Positions 1 to 10,525 of a stretch of 64,000 nucleotides of DNA are shown one piece after another. The stretch is from contig CAIIXF020000012.1 of assembly GCA_903813345.2 (NCBI GenBank), positions 24,936,184 to 25,000,183 on the forward strand. The letters are read 5' to 3'. Source of the DNA: Owenia fusiformis. Lineage: Eukaryota > Annelida > Polychaeta > Sabellida > Oweniidae. The translations under genes were made by a program, and so were the position numbers. Under the pieces are notes generated by a model. That model saw only the letters and a list, made by a program, of their open reading frames with translations. It made no database searches and was not told the DNA's origin. Positions within the stretch are counted from its first letter, which is position 1. Each line of letters begins with the position of its first letter.

Positions 1-724
1 ATCTTAAAACATGTAAAAAGTGTGATTACAAACCTCAAGCGAAAGAAAATGCGAATCACTCGCGCACACGTCATCCATGAAGTCACGTGACAGACTATAC
101 CCAGGGTGAAAAAGTAGTGGTGCAAGTCTAGAGATGACTAGTCGACTGGACTATGAACAAATGGACCAGAAGTTGACTAAAAACACATTCTTGATGTCTT
201 TATTTTTACACAAATTACAACAGTGTATCTTACCTCTGAAAAAACAGCTGCTTGTCCCTCGGATATATTATATGTAAATGCTATCCTTTACTGTAACAGA
301 AATGTTTTGTAGCACTTACCTTAATTAAGAGTTAACTTTTTGTCCTAAATATAATATAAATGTCCTTATACATTTACATTATATACACAGTATTTTATGG
401 TGCTCATAATATGTTATGTAGGAATGCTATCCTACTTTAAAGTTGTAACAAGTCATTAATCAACAATTACAATCAACAATTACACTGAACTCAGTACAAT
501 TGTATTTGTAAGCAAATTCCCTTAGGGGACTTCCAATGTTAATGACTTTAAATGAAAATCAGGTGAATTGCACAATGAATTTTCTATCATCTATTTTATT
601 ATAGTCAATCCTTACGCTCCAAAATCAGTAGCTAATATACCAAAAATAGCACAAATGTAAACTGAACATCCACTGTTCAAATAATTTTGATTGATATTTT
701 GAAGGTGCCTGGCCTGTAAGAGGT
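1..724. other. AT-rich non-coding flank
   Basis: No coding frame, RNA gene or repeat structure is recognised here. I checked the minus strand for the missing 3' exons of AKAP10. One acceptor/donor-bounded stretch near 235-292 (-) opens with a stop in its only open phase, so I do not call it an exon. Confidence 0.4.
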
Positions 725-728
725 TTAA

Positions 729-1940
729 CCCTTTCACGACAATAGGCTCCATATGGAGCCTTATTATGTAATACCTTTCAGGACGACAGGCTCCTTTTGG
801 CACCATTATTTTTATTTATATACCACCCTTGGTATACGCAGCTAACGAAAATTGACCGGTACGGGTCAAAAGCTGGACCGGTGCGGGTTAACGGTTTTAT
901 TTGAATTTAAAATAGCCATAACTTGCTCAATATTGACTTCCTCGTGTCTAATTTGAAATATATGATGCCTCCCGATGCTTTTAAGTACCCCAATTTTTTA
1001 CAGATTTTTAAACAGACCAAAACTCTCTAAATGCGCATTTATGCTCTTTTCTCTCGAGAACGACTGTCTCATTTTCACGATAACTTTTATTTAGTACTTC
1101 TAACATATAAGATCTATTTTTCCCCATCAAGGTATGATGTAAATGACATGCTATTTACATCTTGTGAGTTTCAATGACGCGCGTTAGATTTTATAAAAAA
1201 TGCCAAACTTTGTGACAAAGAATTTCATCCTGCTTGCAGCGAGAAGACGGACCGGTTCGGGGCAATCTCCTTGCAGCGAGAAGACGGACCGGTTCGGGGC
1301 AATAGCTGATGAAATTCTTTGTCACAAAGTTTGGCATTTTTTATAAAATCAAACGCGCGTCATTGAAACTCACAAGATGTAATTAGCATGTCATTTACAT
1401 CATACCTTGATGGGGGAAAATAGATCTTATATGTTAGAAGTACTAAATAAAAGTTATCGTGAAAATGAGACAGTCGTTTTCGAGAGAAAAGAACATAAAT
1501 GCGCATTTAGAGAGTTTTGGTCCGTTTAAAAATCTGTAAAAAATTGGGGTACTTAAAAGCATCGGGAGGCATCATATATTTCAAATTAGACACGAGGAAG
1601 TCAATATTGAGCAAGTTATGGCTGTTTTAAATTCAAATAAAACCTTTAACCCGTACCGGTCCAGCTTTTGACCCGTACCGGTCAATTTTCGTTAGCTGCG
1701 TATACCAAGGGTGTATACATCAATGAAATGACAATATCTCCAGTTCTATTCAGTATTTTTACACCAAATGTTGACAAGTTGTTCTTATGTGATAATCCTT
1801 ACTAAAAAGTGTATATCAGTGATGAAATCCAAGGTATAGGTCCCAGGGCATAGGTATTTTGCAGTTTTCCCCTAAAAAACACTCTTACTTATCTGTCACT
1901 GGGGACAACATTTTCCTCTTATATTCACGTCGGGAAAGGG
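729..1940. mobile_element. piggyBac-like non-autonomous element flanked by TTAA
   Basis: The sequence starts CCCTTTCACGAC at 729 and ends with the reverse complement of CCCTTTCCCGAC at 1940, so the terminal inverted repeats match at 11 of 12 bases. Both ends are flanked directly by TTAA (725-728 and 1941-1944). TTAA target sites with CCCTTT-type ends are the hallmark of piggyBac transposons. No transposase frame is present, so this is a non-autonomous copy of about 1.2 kb. Two related sub-terminal segments lie near 735-805, each with a GACAATAGG/GACAGG-type start followed by GGCTCC. Most of the interior is a second palindromic element. Confidence 0.75.
821..1718. mobile_element. Long palindromic (foldback) element nested in the piggyBac-like element
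   Basis: Two arms of about 400 bp are near-perfect inverted repeats, from CCCTTGGTATACGCAGC at about 826 to its mirror ending at about 1713. The centre (about 1225-1300) has two copies of a 40-bp direct repeat containing GAAGACGGACCGG. The outer ends sit in TATA-rich sequence, so the target duplication is unclear. There is no coding frame. The arms are very similar, which suggests a recent insertion or ongoing homogenisation. Confidence 0.75.
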
Positions 1941-1968
1941 TTAATGCAGTGTGCAAGCTACTGCATTG

Positions 1969-2361
1969 AAGGTAATGGTGGAACGAAATCATTTTTGAAA
2001 GGATTGCTATACCTGCACATGTTATTTTCCGGTACAAAATAAACTATGAAGGCATGAGTGTTTTTCCTTCCCTTTTTCTGAAAAGTATCATCACATTGCC
2101 TTCTTTTAGTATATCTGGTAAGTGGTCAATGGCAATCCAAGAAATATGGAAAATTGAAAAGGCAGCCATTTTCTTGAAATATCAGCATTTCCTGGAGTTA
2201 ACCTTGATTTCTTACCAGATTTACTAAAAGAAAACAATGTAATGATACTTTCCTGAAAAAAGCAAGGATATTAACATATGCCTTCATACTTTATTTTGTA
2301 CCAAAAATGTGCAGGTATAGCAATATTTTCAAAAATATTTTCCTTCCACCAGTACCTTAAA
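1969..2361. repeat. Inverted repeat (foldback MITE), about 390 bp
   Basis: The left arm (about 1969-2128) contains TTGCTATACCTGCACAT and TATGAAGGCAT. The right arm (about 2205-2361) contains their reverse complements in mirrored order. The arms are moderately diverged, with an 80-bp spacer. No coding potential is supported. Confidence 0.65.
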
Positions 2362-3287
2362 CTTATAAATTGTACCATTCAAAATGTTAAGAAAATTCAG
2401 GCAATTGAAAACATCATTGGCTAAGTTGCCAGTTGGGCTTAATGTGTGTAGGGCCGGGATGTTACTTCTGGTGTGTTTGATTGAGCGATCAAGATCAATG
2501 AAAAAGATATCAAACAATAAAGAACACATACAAGAATGTAGAAAAACGACTGGTATTATGTGGGAGCACATCACTATAAATTACCGGAAACATAATCATT
2601 GGTACTTAATTAATATTCAAATTCATATGATTGTGTTTAGAGTGAATTTGCATTGAGGGTTATGTGCATACACACAACATTGTTTTATTCAAACTTTATA
2701 TCATAGCAAAGCACTGAAACAGGATTGGCATATGTAAACACCTGTCTCCAACAGGATCATCAATGTAGGCAGTTAACCATACATTAGCGATCACTCCTGA
2801 ATTATCTTCATTAAATTGCTTCCTTTATAACAAAGTGAACGATGGAACAAGACATTCAGTGAAGATCACACTTTTTTATTGAAAATTCAAATTGGCCATC
2901 AAGTAATTCCGTAAATTCACCCAGCATTCCCAAAATCTAATCGGATCTTTGCATTTGCATCTAGAAATTTCAAGTCAAACAGACAGGTGGTTTTCCTGGT
3001 ATTTTTATGACAAGATTTATGTTGTGTCTGCCCACATACTCAGACAGACCAGACAGACACGCACTCACGAACCCAAGCCAATATAGCACAAAGTTATAAT
3101 GTAGGAATGAATTATTTCTAGTGGCTTTAAAACTGAAGCGAAAGCTATCAATGTCAGTCACAGACCACAACTTTTATACAGTTGCAGCCTTAGCAGCTCA
3201 GACACAAAACCAAACCCCTGAAATTATTGATTTTAGTTGATGAAATCATGTGATAAAAGCTAATTTGAAAAAGTCAGTGCACCTAAG
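2362..3287. other. Non-coding interval before the minisatellite
   Basis: A short stretch near 2967-3060 (GTTTTCCTG, ATGACAAGAT, CAGACAGACC) resembles 15,480-15,680 and is probably a dispersed repeat. Small frames here lack any recognisable domain. Nothing else is supported. Confidence 0.4.
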
Positions 3288-4605
3288 AGTGGGATTGAAC
3301 CCAAGAGTGGGATTGAGCCCAAGAGTGGGATTGAACCCAAGATTGGGATCGAACCTAAGTGTGGGATTGAACCCAAAAGTGGGATCGAACCCAAGTGGGA
3401 TCGAACCCAAGAGTAAGATCGAACCCAAGAGTCGGATCGAACCCAAAGTGGGATCGAACCCAAGAGTGGGATCGGACCCAAGAATAGGATTGAACCCAAG
3501 AGTAGGATCGAACCCAAATGTTGGATTGAACCCAAGAGTGGGATTGAACCCATAACCCAAGAGTGGGATCGAATCCAAGAGTGAGATTGAACCCAATAGT
3601 GGGATTGAGCCCAAGATTGGGATTGAACCCAAGAGTGGGATCGAACCCTAAGTGTGCGATTGATCCCAAAAGTGGAATCAAACCCAAGAGTGCGATCGAA
3701 CCTAAGTATGGGATTGAACCCAAAAGTGGGATCGAACCCAAGAGTGGGATCGAACCCAAGAGTAGGATCGAACCTAAGAGTAGGATTGAACCCGAGTGAA
3801 ATTGAACCCAAGAGTGGGATCAAACCCAAGAGTAGGATCGAACCCAAGAGTGGGATTGAACCCGAGTGGGATTGATTCCGAGAGTAAGATCGAACTCAAG
3901 AGTAGGATCGAACACAAGAATGGGATCAAACACAAAAATGGGATCAAATTCAAGAGTGGGATGGAATCCAAGAGTGGGGTGGAATCCAAGAGTGGGATCG
4001 TACCCAAAAGTGGGATTGAATCCAAGAGTGGGATCGAACTCCAAAGTGGGATTGAATCCAAGAGTGGGATTGTACCCAAAAGTGGGATTGAATCCAAGAG
4101 TGAGATCGAACCCCAAAGTGGGATTGAATCCAAGAGTGGGATTGTACCCAAAAGTGGGATTGAATCAAAGAGTGGGATTAAACCCCAAAGTGTGATTGAA
4201 TCCAACAGTGGGATTGTACCCAAAAGTGTGATTGAATCCAAGAGTGAGATCGAACCCCAAAATGGGATTGAATCCAAGAGTGGGATTGTACCCAAAAGTG
4301 GGATTGAATCAAAGAGTGGGATTGTACCCAAAAGTGGGATTGAATCCAAGAGTGAGATTGAACCCCAAAGTGGGATTGAATCCAAGAGTGGGATTGTACC
4401 CAAAAGTGGGATTGAATCAAAGAGTGGGATTAAACCCCAAAGTGGGATTGAATCCAAGAGTGAGATCGAACCCCAAAATGGGATTGAATCCAAGAGTGGG
4501 ATTGTACCCAAAAGTGGGATTGAATCAAAGAGTGGGATTGTACCCAAAAGTGGGATTAAACCCAAGAGTGGGATTGAGTCTAAGGGTTGGATTGTACCCA
4601 AGAGA
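3288..4605. repeat. 18-bp minisatellite with a 72-bp higher-order pattern
   Basis: About 70 head-to-tail copies of an 18-bp unit (GTGGGATTGAACCCAAGA and variants) fill 1.3 kb. The first half varies irregularly, with some units short of bases. From about 4060 the variants fall into a four-unit (72-bp) pattern of GAATCC, GTACCC, GAATCC and GAACCCC types, so a four-unit block was amplified later. Because 18 is a multiple of 3, several frames on both strands stay open for 100-280 codons. These frames have biased repeats but no start context, flanking homology or splice support, so I do not treat them as genes. Confidence 0.9.
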
Positions 4606-4910
4606 CCTTGGTTTCTAGAAAAGATCACAACCTCTCTGAAATGAGGATATACCTTTACATTAGTGAAAACATCAAGTAGAAATACACCATATATTGAACA
4701 TGTTGAAATTCATTCTGTAAGAGGGTGGTACGCTGTAAAAAGCATTAAACTAATATGTATACATCATGATCAGCTCATCAAGAGTTGATTTATGGCATTC
4801 AGAAACATCCTCATTTTGTATGTACAGTATGGGATTATCTCAAAATACAAACTAATTAATGTTTATTAATGGTCTTTTTAATTTCTATCATTTCCTCATT
4901 CATGTAGTTT

Positions 4911-5028
4911 TAAAAGGGATTATCTCAAAATTTAAATGTTTATTATTTTTAAAAGGGATTATCTCAAAATTTAAATGTTTATTATTTTTAAAAGGGATTA
5001 TCTCAAAATATAAATGTTTATTATTGAC
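4911..5028. repeat. 39-bp tandem repeat, three copies
   Basis: The motif TTAAAAGGGATTATCTCAAA recurs at 4910, 4949 and 4988 with exactly 39-bp spacing. A partial GGGATTATCTCAAAATA also occurs at 4829. It is followed (5056-5144) by an imperfect hairpin whose arms contain AACTCTTCAAAA and CATAGTACAATG. Confidence 0.8.
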
Positions 5029-5195
5029 TAGCAGTATTTTCTATTAAAATTGATTTTAATAACTCTTCAAAATCATAGTACAATGTTTATGATGTTTATG
5101 TAACATTGTACTATGATATTAACGATTTTTTTTGAAGAGTTAAGATAAACTGATCCTCTTTCTACAGAATCACAAACCCATAATAATGAATATAA

Positions 5196-5399
5196 CAGGC
5201 CCGTAGCCAGGGGGGGGGGGGGTTCGCAGGGTTCGGGCGAACCCCCCCCCCCCCCTGGCCAAAAATTCTTTCAAAATCATGCAGTTTTTGACCATTTTGA
5301 GCACTTCTCAAGTGATTTTAACCTAATTTGGGCCAAAATTGTCAAATGGAAATTTTTGAAAATTGAACCCCCCCTTGGCAAATCCTGGCTACGGGCCTG
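5196..5399. mobile_element. Small TIR element with CAGGCCCGTAGCC ends
   Basis: The element begins CAGGCCCGTAGCCAGG and ends with its reverse complement. It is flanked by the 5-bp direct repeat TATAA (5191-5195 and 5400-5404). The interior has runs of C and G near the left end and no coding frame. Elements with this type of terminus are abundant in invertebrate genomes. I do not assign a superfamily. Confidence 0.7.
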
Positions 5400-5999
5400 T
5401 ATAATGTATACACATGGATTAGGAAGTGGGAATATTCTTCATTAATGGCAGGTTTTGATGATTCCTTCAGAGTTTTGTTATTATGATGTTGTCTAGCATG
5501 TTTGAGATTTTCCCAACATATTATAAACTATAAAACAGACCACTAATTTGTATTGCAATAGAATAATAAGAACTAACTATATATTATCATATTAGAGTTG
5601 CAAGTCAAATAAGACTGTCAATAATGTGTCAATGCCTATATTTCAATTCTATTGCATCTCTGTGAAATTTAAATGAACTATCAATTCCTTGGTAGTTCCT
5701 TCTGATTAAGAGTTTTTGCATACTTTGTAAAGGCCACTTTTTAAATTCAACCTTAATTTGACTTTAAAGTTTGATTAACATAAACGTTTTGCATAGGCTG
5801 TTTATATCCACCTGTGTTTGTTTAGTTAACCATGGTTCGTTGAAATCCTGTATGCAAAAAGGTGACTCTAGCAGGATATAATAATAATTAACTCTTCGCC
5901 ACAAGTCCTCAATGTAGAGAGGCGTATTAGATACAATATTTAACATTCAGTTGCCACGGAGACATCAGTTGTACCCAGACACCAGAACAGAAGGGAGTC

Positions 6000-7964
6000 A
6001 TGACGAGGCTAACATATTTTGTAGCTACTTTGCTTCTGATTATGACAACTGAGATATTGGGTGCTAAGATATGTAAAGAATACAAAGGCGGGACATGCAG
6101 CAAAAAGAATAGAAGGAGTTGCCCAAACACATACAAGTGTGTTGTTAAGGAAGGAAAATGTTGCCAATACAAACTACCAAAATACTGTGAAATATTAAAT
6201 AAACCTGACACTAACGCACCATGGAAATGTCGTGGAGGAGGAAGCCAGCGATGCCCAGGTGGATATGTCTGCATTACCGAAAGAGCAAATCGATACAGTG
6301 TGTGCTGCGAAGAATGCTATTGTCAAGATGATTTGGGGAACACAAGAACAAAAACTGGTGGACCATGGACTGAGTCTGATGGCTGCACAAAATGTACATG
6401 TGAATCTGGCAATAAGAAAAAATGTGACAACGAAAAGTGCAATAACAGCTGTAGAAGTTATGGTAAGTTTTCACACATAAATTATTCGCATTTCAAAAGC
6501 AATTGCAAAGCAAAGAGCAAAAATCAAAACAAAGTGATGAATATTTTTTACAAAATTTGTTTTTCAAGTGACAAATTTCATTTTCTTGGGGATCTACTCA
6601 TTTTACCTCAAGGACTGCAAATATAGGGATTGAATAAAGAAAGTTCATACTACACATGTATATGTAATCAATCACTAAGTTATATTTAATGTATTGTATT
6701 TGAAGTATTCAAAGAGCAATATTATGCACAAACCAATTGAACGTGATTGAGAAATAACTTGTCATTGTATGATTGAATTGTGACAATTTAGTGATTTGAT
6801 TTTTTCCAATGTTTTATAGGTAGCTATTCTCCATTCTCTCCATGTACTCAGAGTAACATGTGTGGTAAAAGTGTCCGAATACGACGCTGCAACAGTGCAC
6901 TTAGAACACAAAATGATCCACAACATTTTCAAGATGTTGAACAAGAGATGAAAACTTGCAATCCCCAACTACCAGCCCAACTCCCAGCCCAATGCCCACA
7001 GCCTGGTATTGCTCTAACTGAGATACAACCAATTATCATAAATTTAAATGGGACTGAGGTTTATCCTGAACATAATTATCGTTGGATGGTTTATCTAGAT
7101 AAAGGGAACTGTCGTTGCGGGGGAACAATTCTCAGTCCGAGACATATCTTAACAGCAGCACACTGTTTCGATTGGATTGATGAGAACGATAGAGTAACAG
7201 TAAAGACAGGAAAACATAAAATTTCTGATTTGGGGGAGCCTTTAGCACGGAGTCGCACAGTTAACATATCTCATATCAAAAAACATGACAATTATGGTAG
7301 GGGTGCAAGATTTAATAATGATATTGCAATAATTTCTATTGACCCACCACTAGAGTTCAATAACCACACAACACCAATAAAACTCCCAACGGACACATTT
7401 AATAAAACTATTAAGAATTTGAAAAAAGGATTTTGCAAAGTAATAGGGTGGGGAGATACAGCAGGAAAGGGAGGACTCTGTCGGGATTATATATATTCTG
7501 ATAATTTATTAGAAGCTGAAATCAATTTTGAGGATGATTGTACTTCTATCGATAAAAGGGAAGTTACAGACAATATGTTTTGTGCAAGTGCTAATAAAAT
7601 GGACTCATGTTCTGGGGACTCAGGGGGCCCTTTGATGTGTAGAGTTGAGAAAACATGGTATCAACATGGCATAGTTAGTTGGGGACCAGAAGGCTCGTGT
7701 GGGAAAGGCTCTGGGGTCTATACAAAAGTAGCAAACTATATTGACTGGATCAAGGAACAAATTTCAACTCCTGGGGGCTGGGGGGAGTGGAGTGGATTCA
7801 CATCTTGTTCAGCATCATGTGGAAGTGGGATCAAGTCTCGAGTGAGAGCATGTACAAACCCTGAACCCATTGCTGATGGAACATGTCCTGACTACAACCA
7901 CAAGACAACTGGAGGTGACATGTTGCAGATAGAGGAGAAGCCATGTTACACAAAACCATGCTAG
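6000..7964 (+). CDS. Secreted trypsin-like serine protease with Cys-rich, VWC-like and TSP1 domains
   Basis: There are two coding exons, 6000-6462 and 6820-7964 (535 codons), joined at a GTAAGT donor and TTTTATAG acceptor in matching phase. Residues 1-21 form a signal peptide. Residues 22-110 hold two Cys-rich modules with a CPxxYxC...CC pattern. Residues 110-150 look like a von Willebrand C-type module. Exon 2 starts with a half thrombospondin-1-like stretch (RIRRC), a proline-glutamine linker, then an S1 protease domain. The catalytic triad is visible: His269 (TAAHC), Asp322 (NNDIAI) and Ser422 (GDSGGP). Asp416 lies six residues before the serine and predicts cleavage after Arg/Lys. A complete TSP1 repeat (WGEWSGFTSCSASCGSG) closes the protein. 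Oddly, the usual basic activation site before IVGG is replaced by PIIINLNGTE, so activation may be atypical. It probably acts outside the cell, perhaps in immunity or matrix processing (inference). It lies left of the last detected AKAP10 exon, on the opposite strand. Confidence 0.88.
6463..6819 (+). other. Single intron of the serine protease gene
   Basis: This 357-bp intron has a GTAAGT donor and a TTTTATAG acceptor. It splits a glycine codon (G then GT). Reading through the donor would give a 208-residue frame ending at 6626 with no homology, so the spliced form is preferred. Confidence 0.85.
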
Positions 7965-8042
7965 AGCATATAGACAGAATATTTAACACCCTGAGGAATC
8001 GATTTACATGTTAATGATTCAGAAGTGTAAAATCACACTTGA

Positions 8043-8048
8043 AATAAA
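8043..8048 (+). terminator. Probable polyadenylation signal of the serine protease gene
   Basis: AATAAA lies 79 bases after the stop codon (TAG, 7962-7964). It is the first canonical signal downstream. Confidence 0.55.
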
Positions 8049-8452
8049 ATGTGTGAATATTCAAAGCTACATAACTTTAATCTTGTTCATTAATCTTTTA
8101 GGTCAGCATGTTGTATGAATTACCTCTTTGCAAGACATGAATGTACTTGAAAATTCATATGATGGAAAAACCACTTCTACTTTTAATCTCCAGAGAGTTG
8201 AACAATGGGTACATTTGTATGTTTGTGAATCTATTTAGTTACAATATGGCAGTAAATTCTAAAACGAAGAGTCTGTTACTGGTAGTTTACTAGTTAAGTC
8301 TAATGAAAACAGAATTAACAACATTATCAATGTTATAGGTATCCTAACCTTACCCCATGCCGGCTTCATTAATATCAAAGAATGGAGGATTGACCACATA
8401 TTGAAGACATTTTGAGAGTGTTCATTCTTAAAATATCGAATGGGCGATAATA

Positions 8453-9472
8453 CACGCCCAGTGATCGTGAATATGGGACGGAGGGGGGGAGCAGGCAATT
8501 TCTGCTAGGAAATTCAACAAATCTGGAAGATTTATTTTTTCAAGTAAAAGTTTACTATTGAATTGCTTAATGGATAGGCGCACGGTATGGTAGAATATGT
8601 TAGGTTTTCTGGGATTTTTTCTGAAACGATACGCATCTAAGGTATGAGATCTATTAAAAAAGGCGCAAGGCCATCAACAGGCACAAATCAACGTTTTTGC
8701 TATAAATCAAGCAACAATGGTCTGGACGACCTATAATAAATACTTGTAAGTGATGTTATCATAGCTTAATTAATGTCATTGCTGAATTTATAAAATAAAT
8801 TTCCATATGTGAAATAAAAAATAATCGAAAATAATGAATTTGGGACAGAGGGGGGAGGGGACGGAGGGGGGGGGAGCAATATGTATATAAGACATGATTA
8901 GAGATGTTTCGCGACTTTAAGTCCTTTTACTCCAAATGTCCCCATTTTTCAGTCTCCAGGGGTATATCATCCAGTTTCTTACTAAGTTAATGAGTTCATT
9001 TTTCAAATACAAGAATTCGTGTGAAGTTGTTTCACTTTATAGAATTATTACTCCCCCCTCCGTCCCCACCCCCCACTCCGTCCCATTTTAATTATTTTCG
9101 ATTATTTTTTTTTTTACGTATGGAAACTTATTTTATAAATTCAGCAATGACATTAATTTAGTTATGATAACATCACTTACAAGTATTTATTACAGGTCGT
9201 GTAGTCCATTGTTGCTTGATTTATAGCAAAAACTTTGACTTTTGCACGTTGGTTGCGTTGCGCCTTTTTTAATAGATCTTATATCTTAAAAGAGTATCGG
9301 TTGAAAAATAATCCTAGAATACCTAACATATTTTATCATACCGTGCGCTTATTCAATTTGCAATTCAATCGTAAACTCTGTCTTGAAAAAATAATTTTAC
9401 CAGATTTGTTGAATTTTCTAGCGGAAATTGCCTGCTCCCCCCTCCGTCCCATTTTCACGATCACCGGGCGTG
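8453..9472. mobile_element. 1.02-kb palindromic element with CACGCCC ends and TA target duplication
   Basis: Arms of about 425 bp (8453-8878 and 9048-9472) are inverted copies of each other and share CCAGATTTGTTGAATTT, TTTATAGCAAAAAC and GGGACGGAGGGGGG motifs. The ends are CACGCCC/GGGCGTG and each is flanked by TA (8451-8452, 9473-9474). TA duplications are typical of the Tc1/mariner group. The arms are diverged (several indels and poly-G length changes). The loop is about 170 bp. No transposase frame is present, so it is a non-autonomous foldback copy. Confidence 0.75.
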
Positions 9473-9775
9473 TAATAGAGTACTTACCTCTTTACTTATC
9501 AAAACCAGTGATTAATGGCACATAATAGCCCTGGAAATTTGTGATCTTCGGTAAGGTATTTTCGATTCAAAATTTCAAAACTAAAATTGAAAATCTTGTT
9601 TCTTAATGATTTTTACAAAATTGTGATCAAAAAGACAAACCTTGGAATAACCTGCAATCACCTCCAAACAGACTTTAAATTTTCTAAGCAAAATTGTATA
9701 CCCCTGGTACAAAACCATATAAAATAGTAAAATTAAACGTACACAATACATGTATGTCTCTATGAAAACTAACCA
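9473..9775. other. Non-coding interval, expected AKAP10 intron
   Basis: Nothing coding is supported. On the minus strand it lies beyond the last recognisable copy of AKAP10 exon 8. The next conserved AKAP10 block would be expected to the left and was not found. Confidence 0.35.
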
Positions 9776-9779
9776 TACT

Positions 9780-10525
9780 TTTAAGAACTTTGATGGCTGC
9801 AAATATCTGCCCCCTAAATGAATTTTTATAAGTTCAGATGTTTAAAGGAAATCTCAAATGTAAGCCATGCAAAAAAATAAAATGTCAACAATATGTCCCC
9901 ATACTGTAGTGATGGAAGCACAAAACTAATATTACCTCTTCTAGAATGCACTTTTATGGCTGCAGGCATTTCCCCGCTAGACTGCAATGTGTTAATAAGC
10001 TCCGAAAGATATTTGAAGTGAATCTCACTCAGTATAAAACTAACCAAACATACCTCGTCTAGATTGCACTTTTATGACTGCAGGCATTTCCCCGCTAGAC
10101 TGCAATGTGTTAATAAGCTCCGAAAGATATTTGAAGTGAATCTCACTCAGTATAAAACTAACCAAACATACCTCGTCTAGATTGCACTTTTATGACTGCA
10201 GGCATTTCCCCGCTAGACTGCAATGTGTTAATAAGCTCCGAAAGATATTTGAAGTGAATCTCACTCAGTATAAAACTAACCAAACATACCTCGTCTAGAT
10301 TGCACTTTTATGGCTGCAGGCATCTCCCCGCTAGACTGAAATGTGTTAATAAGTTCTGAGAGATATTTGAAGTAAATCTCACTCAGTATAAAACTAACCA
10401 AACATACCTCGTCTAGATTGCACTTTTATAGCTGCAGGCATCTCCCCGCTAGACTGTAATGTGTTAATAAGCTCCGAAAGATATTTGAAGTAAATCTCAC
10501 TCTGCATGAAGCTAGGGAAGTACAC
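9780..10525 (-). repeat. Tandem array of AKAP10 exon 8 copies, 118-bp period
   Basis: The motif TGCAGGCAT recurs at 9961, 10079, 10197, 10315 and 10433, exactly 118 bp apart. A sixth, much older copy is recognisable at about 9780-9880. On the minus strand each unit encodes SEIxFKYLSELINTLQSSG-like sequence, which is AKAP10 exon 8. The exon itself (10525-10408) is also 118 nt. The array therefore looks like direct end-to-end duplication of the exon with no intron between copies. The first 24 bases of each extra copy (GTATGTTTGGTTAG...) are a diverged version of the exon start. Only the rightmost copy keeps a TTTCAG acceptor. Because 118 is not a multiple of three, reading through gives a stop in the next copy. 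Confidence 0.85.
10408..10525 (-). CDS. AKAP10: AKAP10 exon 8, the spliceable copy of the duplicated exon
   Basis: The acceptor TTTCAG lies just before 10525 and the first codons (VYFPSFMQ, then SEIYFKYL) follow exon 7 in phase 0. They match the family segment after the second RGS region. The donor GTATGT follows 10408, and the exon is 118 nt, phase 1 at its end. The copies to the left lack the acceptor, so this copy is the most likely functional one. Each copy has its own GT donor (GTATGT, or GTAATA in the leftmost), so donor choice could vary. Confidence 0.75.

Noticed and set aside
235-292. Possible AKAP10 downstream exon on the minus strand
   Set aside because: It has an acceptor and a donor, but every phase contains a stop or does not match the expected family sequence.
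3774-4644. Overlapping 282- and 284-codon frames on opposite strands
   Set aside because: They are produced by the 18-bp repeat, which keeps several frames open; no domain, start context or splice support.
5927-6480. Frames overlapping serine protease exon 1 on both strands
   Set aside because: Shadows of the protease reading frame, which has a signal peptide and conserved cysteines.
9780-10407. Mutually exclusive exons formed by the extra AKAP10 exon copies
   Set aside because: A GGTTAG acceptor could exist in each copy, but it leaves 10 bases before the conserved AGTGAG, out of phase with exon 7. The 118-bp step also shifts phase. Intronic relics are more likely.
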